This document shows positions 1 to 8,520 of a stretch of 63,967 nucleotides of DNA, piece after piece. Position numbers and translations under genes: made by a program. Position 1 is the first letter of the stretch. The number at the start of each line of letters is the position of its first letter. A model generated the notes under the pieces. The model was not told the origin of the DNA. It worked only from the letters and a program-made list of their open reading frames with translations, and did not search any database. Location of the stretch: positions 1-63,967 of the forward strand of contig NZ_CAMCEC010000012.1 in the NCBI RefSeq assembly GCF_945873775.1. Direction: 5' to 3'. This DNA comes from an uncultured Treponema sp. (GTDB taxonomy: Bacteria; Spirochaetota; Spirochaetia; Treponematales; Treponemataceae).

Positions 1-691
1 CACCATCTTCCGCATAGCTCAAAAGCTGAACGGATTTTTCTATAATCATATCGCTGAAAAAAGTAGATTTCTGGCTCAAATAACCTTCAACTGCAAAAGC
101 TAAAGCCTCAATTGACATACAGGAAATTTGCTTTTCTGTTAAAGCCATTTGAAGATTCGGATCCCAAAGAACAAGCTTGCAAAGTCCGTTTTGGGTTTTT
201 ATAAGCTTTACTTTTGTTGAACGCGCGTCAGTTACAAAAGCTCTGTCTGTAAAAATAAAATTGTCTCTGTTTGTTGAAGGCAAGCAGATAAGCGGAAGCG
301 TTTTTTTAGGCGGAACTAAGTTTTCATCAATGTAATCATAAATGCTCTTGGAATTTTCATAGTAAAGAGCGCAAACAATTCGGGCAAGCGAAAGTGTTTT
401 TCCGCCGCCAACCGCAATAACACCGTGAACTTTTGCATCTTGGGCAAGCTTTAAAACAACTTTTGCAGTTTCTGAGTCTGCTCCAAGCGGAATTTCATCA
501 AAAACAAAATAATCAACATTTCTTTCTGTAAGAGACGCGGTAACTTTTGAAGCTGTTCCAGATTCCTTTAGGACAGGATCCATTAAAACTAAAAAATTTG
601 AGCCATACTCCAACGCATACTGGCCAAGCCGAGTCGCAGTATAAGAACCAAGAACAATATTAGGTGAAATTTTGAATATAAAATCTGCCAT
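1..691 (-). CDS. Iron-containing alcohol dehydrogenase-like protein (3' end outside window)
   Basis: The frame opens with ATG at 689-691 and reads MADFIFKISPNIVLGSYT, then runs off the window edge, so only about 230 N-terminal residues are seen. The segment HGVIAVGGGKTLSLARIV matches the nucleotide-binding GGGS-type loop of iron-dependent alcohol dehydrogenases and glycerol dehydrogenases, and LPSTNRDNFIFTDRAFVTD falls where such proteins have their TxxGTGSE loop, but here that loop is altered. The metal ligands lie beyond the window. These enzymes reduce or oxidise alcohols or aldehydes with NAD(P). The altered second loop makes the substrate, and possibly the activity, uncertain. A terminator of flgM lies just upstream. 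Confidence 0.7.
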   Translation of the reverse strand, partial: MADFIFKISPNIVLGSYTATRLGQYALEYGSNFLVLMDPVLKESGTASKVTASLTERNVDYFVFDEIPLGADSETAKVVLKLAQDAKVHGVIAVGGGKTLSLARIVCALYYENSKSIYDYIDENLVPPKKTLPLICLPSTNRDNFIFTDRAFVTDARSTKVKLIKTQNGLCKLVLWDPNLQMALTEKQISCMSIEALAFAVEGYLSQKSTFFSDMIIEKSVQLLSYAEDG

Positions 692-710
692 ATTAGAAAA
701 AAACTCCTGC

Positions 711-739
711 AAAAAAAAAGAGCGGAACTATTCCGCCCT
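711..739 (-). terminator. Intrinsic terminator after flgM
   Basis: Read on the minus strand, GGGCGGAA-TAG-TTCCGCTC is followed by nine T. It stands between the flgM stop (769) and the start of the alcohol dehydrogenase gene (691), so it should end the rsmI-flgM transcript. Confidence 0.8.
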
Positions 740-768
740 AATTTATCCCCTGCAAAAAATACGGAAAA

Positions 769-1056
769 CTACAAACCGTAAGCGCTAAGAATTTGATCCG
801 CAGTAGCTGCAATCGTAGCTTCATTGAGGTAATTTGGATCTTGAATCTTGAGCTTAATCTGCTCCACCAGCTCTGAACGAACATCTGGAGTTTCCTCTGC
901 CACTTTATTCATAAACATGGCTTCTGCCATAGCTTTGGCTTCATCGGAAACACTGATTTCATCAGACGCATACTGAGAACCTGCAACATTATTTGAACGT
1001 TTTGTGTTCTGCAATGTGTTTAGAGCATTAACCTCTGAAATCTTGTTTATCATCAT
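769..1056 (-). CDS. flgM: Anti-sigma-28 factor FlgM
   Basis: This 95-residue protein has the FlgM pattern: a disordered N-terminus, then ISVSDEAKAMAEAMF, then EETPDVRSELVEQIKLKI and a C-terminal helix ending ADQILSAYGL. FlgM binds the flagellar sigma factor FliA (sigma-28) and holds back late flagellar genes until the hook is complete. The first of two adjacent ATGs is used because AGAGAGG lies 6 nt upstream. Its start overlaps the end of rsmI by 29 nt, so the two are probably co-transcribed. Flagella are periplasmic in treponemes, so where FlgM is exported is unclear. Confidence 0.88.
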   Translation of the reverse strand: MMINKISEVNALNTLQNTKRSNNVAGSQYASDEISVSDEAKAMAEAMFMNKVAEETPDVRSELVEQIKLKIQDPNYLNEATIAATADQILSAYGL

Positions 1057-1777
1057 ATCTTGCCTCTCTTATTTTATCGGAAGATTCCTCTGAAATCTTG
1101 ACATTTTTATTTCCTGAAATAAAAACAGCAAATTCTCCAAGAATCTTCTGACGGGAACTATAATCTTCAAAAACTTCCTGCGCCGTTCCTTCTGTTATTT
1201 CCTCATGAAGCTTTGTAAGCTCCCTGCCCACAACAACACGGCGGCTGCTTTCAATATCGGCAATATCCGCCAGAAGTTTTACAATTCTAAACGGACTTTC
1301 ATACAAAATAACCGCATCTCCGGTTTCCAAAAGTTCCTTTACCCGGCTTTTTCTTCTGCCCGGCTTTGGAGAAAGAAAACCTTCGAATATCAAAGTTTTT
1401 CCACCTGTTCCTGCAACACTTGCCAATGCCGCAAAAGCACTTGCCCCTGGAATCGGAATAACAGAATGACCTGCTTTGCGCGCAAGACCAGCAAGAACTG
1501 CGCCGGGATCACTTATCCCAGGAGTTCCAGCATCGCTTGCATAAGCAACTTTTTGCCCTTCATCAAGCAGTTTTATAATTTTTTCAGATGCAAACTGCTC
1601 ATTCTGCGCCCGGCAACTGACCAAAGGCTTTCGGATTTCAAAATGATTCAACAATTGAAGCGTATGGCGCGTATCTTCCGCCGCAACAACGTCAACACTT
1701 TTCAAAATTTCAACAGCCCTAAAAGTCATATCGCCCAAATTTCCAATAGGCGTAGCTACAATATATAATTCCGACAC
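1028..1777 (-). CDS. rsmI: 16S rRNA (cytidine-1402-2'-O)-methyltransferase RsmI
   Basis: The motifs LYIVATPIGNLGD near the N-terminus, AAEDTRHT, SDAGTPGISDPG and FEGFLSPKPGRRK identify RsmI, which uses SAM to 2'-O-methylate C1402 in the decoding centre of 16S rRNA. The frame extends to a TTG at 1795, but a sigma70-like promoter (TTGCAA, 17 nt, TATACT) lies across 1787-1815, and the -10 box overlaps that TTG. The GTG at 1775-1777, whose next residues are SELYIVATP, is therefore the likely start. That gives 249 residues, the usual length, and a transcript with almost no 5' leader. It overlaps flgM. Confidence 0.93.
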   Translation of the reverse strand: MSELYIVATPIGNLGDMTFRAVEILKSVDVVAAEDTRHTLQLLNHFEIRKPLVSCRAQNEQFASEKIIKLLDEGQKVAYASDAGTPGISDPGAVLAGLARKAGHSVIPIPGASAFAALASVAGTGGKTLIFEGFLSPKPGRRKSRVKELLETGDAVILYESPFRIVKLLADIADIESSRRVVVGRELTKLHEEITEGTAQEVFEDYSSRQKILGEFAVFISGNKNVKISEESSDKIREARYDDKQDFRG

Positions 1778-1786
1778 CGTATTTAT

Positions 1787-1815
1787 AGTATACAATTACT
1801 AATATCTTTTTGCAA
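1787..1815 (-). promoter_or_regulatory. rsmI promoter, leaderless type
   Basis: TTGCAA (1810-1815), a 17-nt spacer and TATACT (1787-1792) lie only 9 nt before the GTG start. No Shine-Dalgarno sequence can fit on the transcript. Confidence 0.7.
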
Positions 1816-1969
1816 TGTTTAAAATCGGCTTTGGTATTTTTCTTAAAGCATCACGGCTTAACTTCGTGAAAAAAAAACCGATAATAAAACGAGGACCAGT
1901 TTTAAATTCTGCTTCCGCTAAAAACTGGCTCTCGAACTTATCAAAGCAAAATTAGAAGGTAAAAATACA

Positions 1970-4792
1970 ATGAAAAAAAAAGAAAGGATTGCCGCAACTC
2001 TTACAGGAATTGCCTTGTATTGCGTGGCGGCTTTATTTTCTATAGGTCTTTTTCTTGGCGCGCTGAACTTCGGGCTTTCTTCAGGAAAAAATATTCTTTT
2101 TAAAATGGGAGAAATGCTTGTTTCTGTTTATGGAATCTGCTCAATTTTAATCCCTGTGTTTTTCTTTGTGGCAGGTTCGTTCTGTTTAAGCGCGAAATGG
2201 TCAGTTCAAAGAGCTTTTATCCTTTTAATTAGCATTGTTCCGTTTTTTACACTTGTAATTGCCGAGCGGACTTCCCAGACAATTGCAGCCCAAGACACAA
2301 GCCCGATTGCATTTGCCAAAATTTTCACATTGGTTGCTATTGCGCTTCTTCTTGTTGCGCTTGAATATCTGCTTGCCGTAACTGCCGCAACTTACATTGA
2401 AAAGGCAATGGAACAAAAAATTTCCATAGACATAAAAAAAATCAAAATTAATCCAAAAAAAATAAAAACAATTATCAAAAGCAAGCTGAATTTTCCAAAG
2501 CCAAAAATTTCTATGCAAAAAGAAAAAAGGCATGAAAAGAAAGAAGAGGAAAAAATTCCTGAAGAGGAACTTGATTTTGAAATTCCGCAGAAAAAAATCA
2601 GCGGCGTCTGGTCAATTGATTCGGAAGGAAATGTAAAAGGCAAAATTTCCGCGCCGGAAGAAAAACACGATGAAACTGTTCAGGAAGAAATTCAAATTCC
2701 TGAAAGTGAAAATTCCGCAGAAGAAAATGAAGAAGACATAATCGATTTGTTTGAAAAAAATTCAATGGATTTGACTGAAGAAATTTCAAAATCTGAGCAG
2801 GAAGAACTTGAGGAAAATTCCGAACAAATTGATTACGACATTGATTTTGAAGAGCCGGAAGATTTTTCAGAAGAGCAAGACAACGGATATTTTGACATTA
2901 AAGATGAAAACGAGCCAGAGGAATCAGAATTTTCTGAAATAGAAACTCAAGGTGATGAAACGGAACTTTCGGAAGATGACTTTGAAATAAAAGATGAAAC
3001 CGAAGATGATTCAGATGAAAATGAAAGTCAAGAAACTGAAAACGATTTTGAAATAGAAGATTTCGATTCTGAAGAAAATTTTATAGAACCAGAAGAAGAA
3101 CAGGAAATCTCTTTTGAAAATGAAGATTACCAAGAAAATGTTCCAGCTGAAAATTTCAAGGCTGAACACAACGAGGGAAATTCTTTAGAAGAAAAAAAAT
3201 CTGCGCCTTCAAATCTTGAAAGTGTTTTTTCAAAAATGGAAGACGACGCGCGCATTCAGGTTGAAAAAGAAAATCTTTCGGTTCAAGAAAAAAATTCCGC
3301 GCCAATCGCATTTACAACAACAGAAGACGGAAATACAAAGCCAATTCCGCTTCCGCCGAAAAAGAAAAACAACGGGCCGTATAAAATTTCCACAGACTTA
3401 CTCACAGCTTATGACGAAAACAAGTACTGGATTATCGACGAAGAAACCGAGCAAGCCGCAAAAAGCCTAAAAGATACTTTGAGTGAATTTAAAATCGATG
3501 CGGAAGTTACGGGAATAAGAAAAGGTCCAGTTGTAACAATGTTTGAGCTTCTTCCAGCTCCGGGCGTAAAGCTAAGCAGAATTGTAGCTCTTTCAGACAA
3601 CATTGCATTGCGTCTTGCGGCAAGTTCAGTCCGTATTGTAGCTCCTATTCCAGGAAAACGCGCAGTCGGAATTGAAGTTCCAAACAGAAACCGCGCGATT
3701 GTTTCGTTCAGGGAATGCGTTGAGCAGCAAAGAAATGAATGGAAAAAAATGGCAGTTCCTGTTGTGCTCGGAAAAGACATTCAAGGCGAAACTCAAATAA
3801 TGGATCTTGTAAAAACTCCGCATCTTTTGATTGCAGGTTCAACTGGAGCCGGAAAATCAGTCTGCGTAAACAGCATGATTCTAAGCATTTTGTACAAACG
3901 GAATCCGCATGAAGTAAAGATGATTCTCATTGACCCGAAAATAGTCGAGCTGAAACTTTACAATGGAATTCCACACCTTTTGACTCCAGTCATAACAGAA
4001 CCAAAAAAAGCAATGCAGGCTCTTCAGTATTGCCTTTGCGAAATGGAACGCCGTTATGCAGTTTTAGACAGCATGGGATGCCGCGACATAGCAAACTACA
4101 ACCGAAAAATTGTTGAGCAACACATAGCAACGGAAAAACTTCCATACTTGATTGTAATAATCGATGAATTTGCAGACTTGATGGCAACAACCGGAAAAGC
4201 TCTTGAAGGTGTTGTAGCTCGTCTTGCAGCAATGAGCCGCGCGGTTGGAATTCACCTTGTTCTTGCAACACAGCGTCCATCTGTTGATGTAATCACTGGT
4301 CTTATAAAGGCAAATATTCCAAGCCGAATCGCATTTATGGTTGCCGCAAAAATGGATAGCCGAATAATAATCGACCAAGTTGGAGCTGAAAAGCTTCTTG
4401 GAAAAGGCGATATGCTTTATGCCAGCGCAACAGATCCTTTTCCCGTGAGAATTCAAGGAGCTTTTGTAAGCGATCAGGAAGTTGAAAATGTTGTTGAAGC
4501 TGTAAAAGAATGGGGCGAGCCGGAATACATTGATGATGAAATTTTTGTTGACGATGAAGATGATGAAAATGCCGACCAGCTTTCACTTTTTGGAGAAGGC
4601 GCAGAAGATCCTCTTTATGAAAAAGCATTGGACATTGTAATTCAGGCCGGAAAAGCAAGCGCAAGCTATATTCAGCGCAGACTGAGCATTGGATATAACC
4701 GCGCCGCACGTCTTGTAGAGGAAATGGAAGAACGCGGAATTGTCGGACCTGCAAACGGCTCTAAGCCACGCGAAATTATTCACATGCCATAA
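1970..4792 (+). CDS. ftsK: DNA translocase FtsK/SpoIIIE
   Basis: This 940-residue protein has four predicted membrane helices (about residues 8-35, 48-72, 78-97 and 112-137). A very acidic Glu/Asp-rich linker follows (about 195-460), then the motor with Walker A GSTGAGKS near residue 624 and Walker B LIVIIDEFADLM near 727. The C-terminal gamma winged helix (about 880-940) carries ASYIQRRLSIGYNRAARLVEEME. FtsK pumps DNA at the septum and activates XerCD recombination at dif; the gamma domain reads the polar guide sequences. The length and order are those of a full FtsK. AGAAGG upstream serves as the ribosome site. The GH18-type gene follows 16 nt downstream. Confidence 0.96.
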   Translation: MKKKERIAATLTGIALYCVAALFSIGLFLGALNFGLSSGKNILFKMGEMLVSVYGICSILIPVFFFVAGSFCLSAKWSVQRAFILLISIVPFFTLVIAERTSQTIAAQDTSPIAFAKIFTLVAIALLLVALEYLLAVTAATYIEKAMEQKISIDIKKIKINPKKIKTIIKSKLNFPKPKISMQKEKRHEKKEEEKIPEEELDFEIPQKKISGVWSIDSEGNVKGKISAPEEKHDETVQEEIQIPESENSAEENEEDIIDLFEKNSMDLTEEISKSEQEELEENSEQIDYDIDFEEPEDFSEEQDNGYFDIKDENEPEESEFSEIETQGDETELSEDDFEIKDETEDDSDENESQETENDFEIEDFDSEENFIEPEEEQEISFENEDYQENVPAENFKAEHNEGNSLEEKKSAPSNLESVFSKMEDDARIQVEKENLSVQEKNSAPIAFTTTEDGNTKPIPLPPKKKNNGPYKISTDLLTAYDENKYWIIDEETEQAAKSLKDTLSEFKIDAEVTGIRKGPVVTMFELLPAPGVKLSRIVALSDNIALRLAASSVRIVAPIPGKRAVGIEVPNRNRAIVSFRECVEQQRNEWKKMAVPVVLGKDIQGETQIMDLVKTPHLLIAGSTGAGKSVCVNSMILSILYKRNPHEVKMILIDPKIVELKLYNGIPHLLTPVITEPKKAMQALQYCLCEMERRYAVLDSMGCRDIANYNRKIVEQHIATEKLPYLIVIIDEFADLMATTGKALEGVVARLAAMSRAVGIHLVLATQRPSVDVITGLIKANIPSRIAFMVAAKMDSRIIIDQVGAEKLLGKGDMLYASATDPFPVRIQGAFVSDQEVENVVEAVKEWGEPEYIDDEIFVDDEDDENADQLSLFGEGAEDPLYEKALDIVIQAGKASASYIQRRLSIGYNRAARLVEEMEERGIVGPANGSKPREIIHMP

Positions 4793-4808
4793 AAACGGAG
4801 GAATAAAA

Positions 4809-5765
4809 ATGAAAAAGATTATAACATTTATTGCATTAACAATTTTTTCAGCCTGCGCATTTTCTCAGAATAAAATCAAATTCAACGAAACTTGGAGCTA
4901 CGTTCTTACAGGCTATGAAAATGAATTTTCCGCAGATTTGCCAATAACTGACCTTTGCTATTTTAGCGCGGAAATAAATGAGTACGGCGAAATTCCTTCA
5001 ATTCCGAACAGAGAAAATATTCCGCCTGAATTTAATGGCAGAGTTCATCTTGTTGCAATTTGCGAAAGCCGCTCTCTAAGCCATTTTGTAATCGACCCGA
5101 AATACAAAGTTTCAAAAAAAATTATTAAAACTCTGGCAGAAGCAACAAAAGACTTCGACGGACTTCAAATTGACTTTGAGCTTGTTCCAAAACGAGATGC
5201 TGAAAATTTCAAAATTTTTCTTAAAAAACTGAAAAAAGCAATCGGCAAAGACAAAATGCTTTCTGTTTGCGTTCCTGCAAGAACAAAGACAGTTCAAGAT
5301 GATGTCTACGATTACAAAGAGCTTTCATCTTGCGCAGACAGAATTTTTATAATGGCTTACGATCAGCACTGGGCAACAAGCGCACCCGGTCCGGTTTCTG
5401 GAATGGACTGGTGCAAAAAAATTGCAGACCATGCATTGAATACAATTCCAGTTGAAAAAATAATAATGGGCTTGCCTTTCTACGGAAGAAGCTGGACAGA
5501 ACCAAATTTTTCCAAAGCATGGTATAACAGCGGAATCAACAGAATCCTTGGCGAAAATTCTGCATTAGAAGAAGTTCAAAGAACTGAAGGAATTCCGCAT
5601 TTTGAATTCAAAACAGAAATTACAGTAAAAGGCTGGTTTGACGACAAAGAATCTTTAGCCGCAAGATGTCTTATGCTTTCTGAAAAAAACATTCCAAATG
5701 CTGGATTCTGGAGAATTGGTCAGGAAGACAAAGAGTTCTGGCAAATTCTTTCTGTTCCAGATTAA
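4809..5765 (+). CDS. Secreted glycoside hydrolase family 18-type protein
   Basis: The start is ATG 4809, which has GGAGG 8 nt upstream; the frame extends further upstream but inside ftsK and without a ribosome site. The 318-residue product has a signal peptide (residues 1 to about 20, with a Cys in FSACAF that could be a non-standard lipobox). The GH18 signature DGLQIDFE spans residues 117-124, with Glu124 in the catalytic acid position, followed by the barrel strands FIMAYDQHWAT and IIMGLPFYGRSW. GH18 enzymes cleave N-acetylglucosamine-containing glycans. The closest type is the YaaH/chitinase-like, cell-wall-directed group, but the substrate cannot be told from sequence. Co-transcription with ftsK is likely. 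Confidence 0.85.
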   Translation: MKKIITFIALTIFSACAFSQNKIKFNETWSYVLTGYENEFSADLPITDLCYFSAEINEYGEIPSIPNRENIPPEFNGRVHLVAICESRSLSHFVIDPKYKVSKKIIKTLAEATKDFDGLQIDFELVPKRDAENFKIFLKKLKKAIGKDKMLSVCVPARTKTVQDDVYDYKELSSCADRIFIMAYDQHWATSAPGPVSGMDWCKKIADHALNTIPVEKIIMGLPFYGRSWTEPNFSKAWYNSGINRILGENSALEEVQRTEGIPHFEFKTEITVKGWFDDKESLAARCLMLSEKNIPNAGFWRIGQEDKEFWQILSVPD

Positions 5766-5772
5766 TTTTTCA

Positions 5773-7479
5773 TCAATATCCATCACTCATGCTTCTGTTT
5801 ATATCACGCTGATAAAGTTCCTGATAAACAAGGCTACGTTTCTTTAAGTCATCTTTTGTTTCCTGCGGGAAAGGAATATAACGCCAGAAAATTCCACGGA
5901 CTTCTTTTTCAAGCTTCTGTGTTCCCATGGATTCTTTTGTCATCCAAAGAATATAGTCTTCTATAAAGAACTGCTTTATGTCGCCCTTCATTTTGTGCTC
6001 TTCAAGATACTGATAATAATGTCCAGTAAGTCCATCGCTCATCCAGTCAAATGAAGCTTTCTCTTTTGCAACCTGCCATCTTAAATCAGCAACCGCAGTA
6101 AGACACGCAATCTTTAAATCACGCGGATACATCGGAATCGCAATACGTCCGCGGCTAGAAAGTCTGTTGTAACGGTCAAATGGCTCCCAGCAAAATCCAA
6201 CATCGCCATAAGTTGGAACAAGCAAAACATAAGGAACAATTCTATGAGGAATATTTTTATGTATACGGCAAAAGCACTGCGGGTCAATCGATTCTATCCA
6301 AGAAAGCTCGCGGATTACATTTTCGCGGAATCCAGTTCCTTTTTCTGTGCAGTGGAAAAATTCCCTTGTAAAAATCGGATACTGATTTCCCTGACGGCCG
6401 CAAGTCATTTTTGCCATCTGGCGGATTGTGTTCATTTCGCCAAGAATTTCTTCTTTTCCAACGTTAACTTCTTCCACAAAGTTAGTTGACTTGTCATTGA
6501 GGCTCTGCTCAGTCTGTTTTGCTTCCTTGAAATCCTCAAGATGCTTTGAAAGCTCCTTGTCTATTTTTTGAAGCTGACGAAAATCATTTATAACATCAGA
6601 AAAAAGTTTTCTTTGCAAATCTGTGTAAGGATTTTTATGCGGCTCAAGTCCGGGCAATGAATCATGCTGAAAAATATCACGGATTTTGCCTTCAACAGAA
6701 TTTTCCAAGCTAGCCCTTTCAGCTTCCTTTGCGTTTAAAAGGCTTTCTGAGGTCTGTATTTTTCCGCTGTTCTTGCTTTTTAAAGCCATGATATGCTGTT
6801 GTTCCGCAGCAGGTCCTTTTGCAACTCCTCTTGTTGGAACTTCATCAGTCGTACTAGGCTTCATGTGTCCAAGCGCAACAGAACGAATCCATTCATCCAT
6901 ATAAAGAATCGGCTCATAAGTATTGTTCTTGTCTATTGCACGGGCAAACATATTTTTTTGTTCTGGAGTTGCCAAGGACGGAAGCAAAATACCGAACCGC
7001 ATAGCCATTCGCTTGCAGTCTTCAATGGAAGAACTTGCCATTTTTGGCGCAAGACTTCTTAAAAATTCCCAATAAGCCGTGATTATCTGCTGGCGGTAAA
7101 CTGTGCGGTCTTTTTTATCCTGGCAATTAAGATATTTTACCAAAAGCGAATGAAGCCTCTGGGAACTTGCGCCTTCTCCTGTAAGGCATTTTTTATAATA
7201 CGAAGGATCATCGTAGCATTTGCTTGGAGTATCTTCAAAATATTTTTCAATTGGAGCAAATGATTTTATATTTAAATCAACTTCAGGAACACAGCCGTTC
7301 ATTTTGGGCTTGCCTGACGCTTTTTCAGATACAAAATTTTCAAAGTCTTTATTCTGCGGTCCGCCAAAAGAAGAAATTCCGTCTTTTTTAGGCACATTTA
7401 ATTCCACTTCTGGAATTTCATCTTGAGTGTCAGCAAGCAAAGCGGCAATACTTGGATCAATATCATCATCAAAAGCCAT
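5773..7479 (-). CDS. Uncharacterised Treponema-type protein, 568 aa
   Basis: I do not recognise a family. The ATG at 7477-7479 is chosen because GGAG lies 6 nt upstream; the longer frame begins at TTG. No signal peptide or membrane helix is seen, so it is probably cytoplasmic. The N-terminal 85 residues are low in structure and hold a repeated short motif, IPEVELNV and VPEVDLNI, which could be a docking peptide. Residues of about 265-345 look coiled-coil (many K, E, L and Q). The C-terminal 200 residues are rich in aromatic residues and Cys (ECFHC-type spacing absent). It is convergent with the GH18 gene, with stops 7 nt apart. Confidence 0.7.
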   Translation of the reverse strand: MAFDDDIDPSIAALLADTQDEIPEVELNVPKKDGISSFGGPQNKDFENFVSEKASGKPKMNGCVPEVDLNIKSFAPIEKYFEDTPSKCYDDPSYYKKCLTGEGASSQRLHSLLVKYLNCQDKKDRTVYRQQIITAYWEFLRSLAPKMASSSIEDCKRMAMRFGILLPSLATPEQKNMFARAIDKNNTYEPILYMDEWIRSVALGHMKPSTTDEVPTRGVAKGPAAEQQHIMALKSKNSGKIQTSESLLNAKEAERASLENSVEGKIRDIFQHDSLPGLEPHKNPYTDLQRKLFSDVINDFRQLQKIDKELSKHLEDFKEAKQTEQSLNDKSTNFVEEVNVGKEEILGEMNTIRQMAKMTCGRQGNQYPIFTREFFHCTEKGTGFRENVIRELSWIESIDPQCFCRIHKNIPHRIVPYVLLVPTYGDVGFCWEPFDRYNRLSSRGRIAIPMYPRDLKIACLTAVADLRWQVAKEKASFDWMSDGLTGHYYQYLEEHKMKGDIKQFFIEDYILWMTKESMGTQKLEKEVRGIFWRYIPFPQETKDDLKKRSLVYQELYQRDINRSMSDGY

Positions 7480-7610
7480 GTTGTTCTCCAACTTTATTTA
7501 AATGCATTTTATAAAAAAAATTTCATCTTAATTATAACATGACTGTCTCAGTATTGCAAAGCAATAAATGTTATAAACAAAATCTATAGCCAAGTATAAA
7601 AATATAATAA

Positions 7611-7639
7611 TTGACAGTTAGGGCAAGAAAAGATATTTT
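7611..7639 (+). promoter_or_regulatory. metQ promoter
   Basis: TTGACA (7611-7616), a 17-nt spacer and TATTTT (7634-7639) precede metQ. I see no SAM riboswitch or T-box fold in the short leader. Confidence 0.6.
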
Positions 7640-7671
7640 TAGCTTATCTTAAATATTTTTGGAGGAAGAAA

Positions 7672-8451
7672 ATGAAAAAAATATTAACATTGGCTGCGGC
7701 AGTTTTTGCAGCCGCTCTTTTGTCTGCACAGGCAAAACTAAAAGTTGGAGCAACTCCTGTTCCCCATGCAGAAATGCTCAATCTTGTAAAAGATGATTTA
7801 AAGGCTCAGGGTGTTGACATTCAGGTTATTGAAATGACAGATTATGTTATTCTCAACGATGCCCTTGAAAGCGGCGAGCTTGATGCAAACTTTGACCAGC
7901 ACATTCCTTACATGGAATCCACAAACAAAGAAAAAGGCTATCATCTTGTAAATGCAGGCGGAATCCACATTGAGCCAATCGCCCTTTATTCAAAAAAAGT
8001 TTCAAAGCTTTCTGACTTGAAGAAAAAGGCGACAGTTGCAATTCCAAATGATCCTACAAACGGAGGACGTGCTCTTTTGCTTCTTCAGGCGGCAGGACTT
8101 ATTGAACTAAAAAAAGATGCGGGAATCACAGCGACAACACTCGACATAGCAAAAAATCCGCTTAAGCTGAAATTCAAGGAGCTTGACGCAGCTTCAATTC
8201 CACGTACTTTGAACGATGTTGATGCGGCTGTTATCAACGGAAACTACGCAATTCCAGCAGGACTTTCTGCAACAAAAGACGGACTTTTTGTAGAAGGAAA
8301 AGATTCGCCTTATGTTAACATCATTGTTGTAAAAGACGGAAATCAGAATGACCCGCGCGTAAAAGCGCTTGTAAAGGCATTGCAGAGCGACAAAATCAAG
8401 AATTACATTTCTGAAAAGTTTAAAGACGGTGAAGTTGTAGCCGCATTCTAA
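7672..8451 (+). CDS. metQ: Methionine ABC transporter substrate-binding protein (MetQ/NlpA family)
   Basis: This 259-residue protein has a signal peptide (residues 1-20) and the NlpA-family segments KLKVGATPVPHAEML, LDANFDQHIPYME, VAIPNDPTNGGRALLLLQAAGLI and AAVINGNYAIPAG. Family members bind methionine and deliver it to the MetN ATPase and MetI permease. The signal peptide ends LLSAQA and has no Cys, so unlike most MetQ proteins it is not an obvious lipoprotein. No metN or metI gene lies in this window. GGAGGAAG precedes the ATG. A monocistronic unit with its own promoter and terminator is likely. Confidence 0.88.
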   Translation: MKKILTLAAAVFAAALLSAQAKLKVGATPVPHAEMLNLVKDDLKAQGVDIQVIEMTDYVILNDALESGELDANFDQHIPYMESTNKEKGYHLVNAGGIHIEPIALYSKKVSKLSDLKKKATVAIPNDPTNGGRALLLLQAAGLIELKKDAGITATTLDIAKNPLKLKFKELDAASIPRTLNDVDAAVINGNYAIPAGLSATKDGLFVEGKDSPYVNIIVVKDGNQNDPRVKALVKALQSDKIKNYISEKFKDGEVVAAF

Positions 8452-8472
8452 AATTAAGTTTACAGATAAAGC

Positions 8473-8519
8473 GGACTGTTCAAGAAGTTTTGCTAAATTC
8501 TTGGGCAGTCCATTTTTTA
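8473..8519 (+). terminator. Intrinsic terminator after metQ
   Basis: The stem GGACTG..CAAGAA / TTCTTG..CAGTCC is followed by ATTTTTT. The converging TPR gene ends at 8521, so it may serve both strands. Confidence 0.8.
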
Positions 8520-8520
8520 T

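Noticed and set aside
1850..1890. CACG..CGTG hairpin followed by A run upstream of ftsK
   Set aside because: Four-pair stem with no T run on either strand in the right place; no gene to terminate.
2225..4783. Long antisense frames within ftsK
   Set aside because: They mirror the codon pattern of ftsK (Phe/Leu/Ser-rich opposite Lys/Glu-rich) and have no start signals.
7492..7671. Possible SAM riboswitch or T-box before metQ
   Set aside because: The leader after the -10 box is only about 30 nt and has no conserved riboswitch core.
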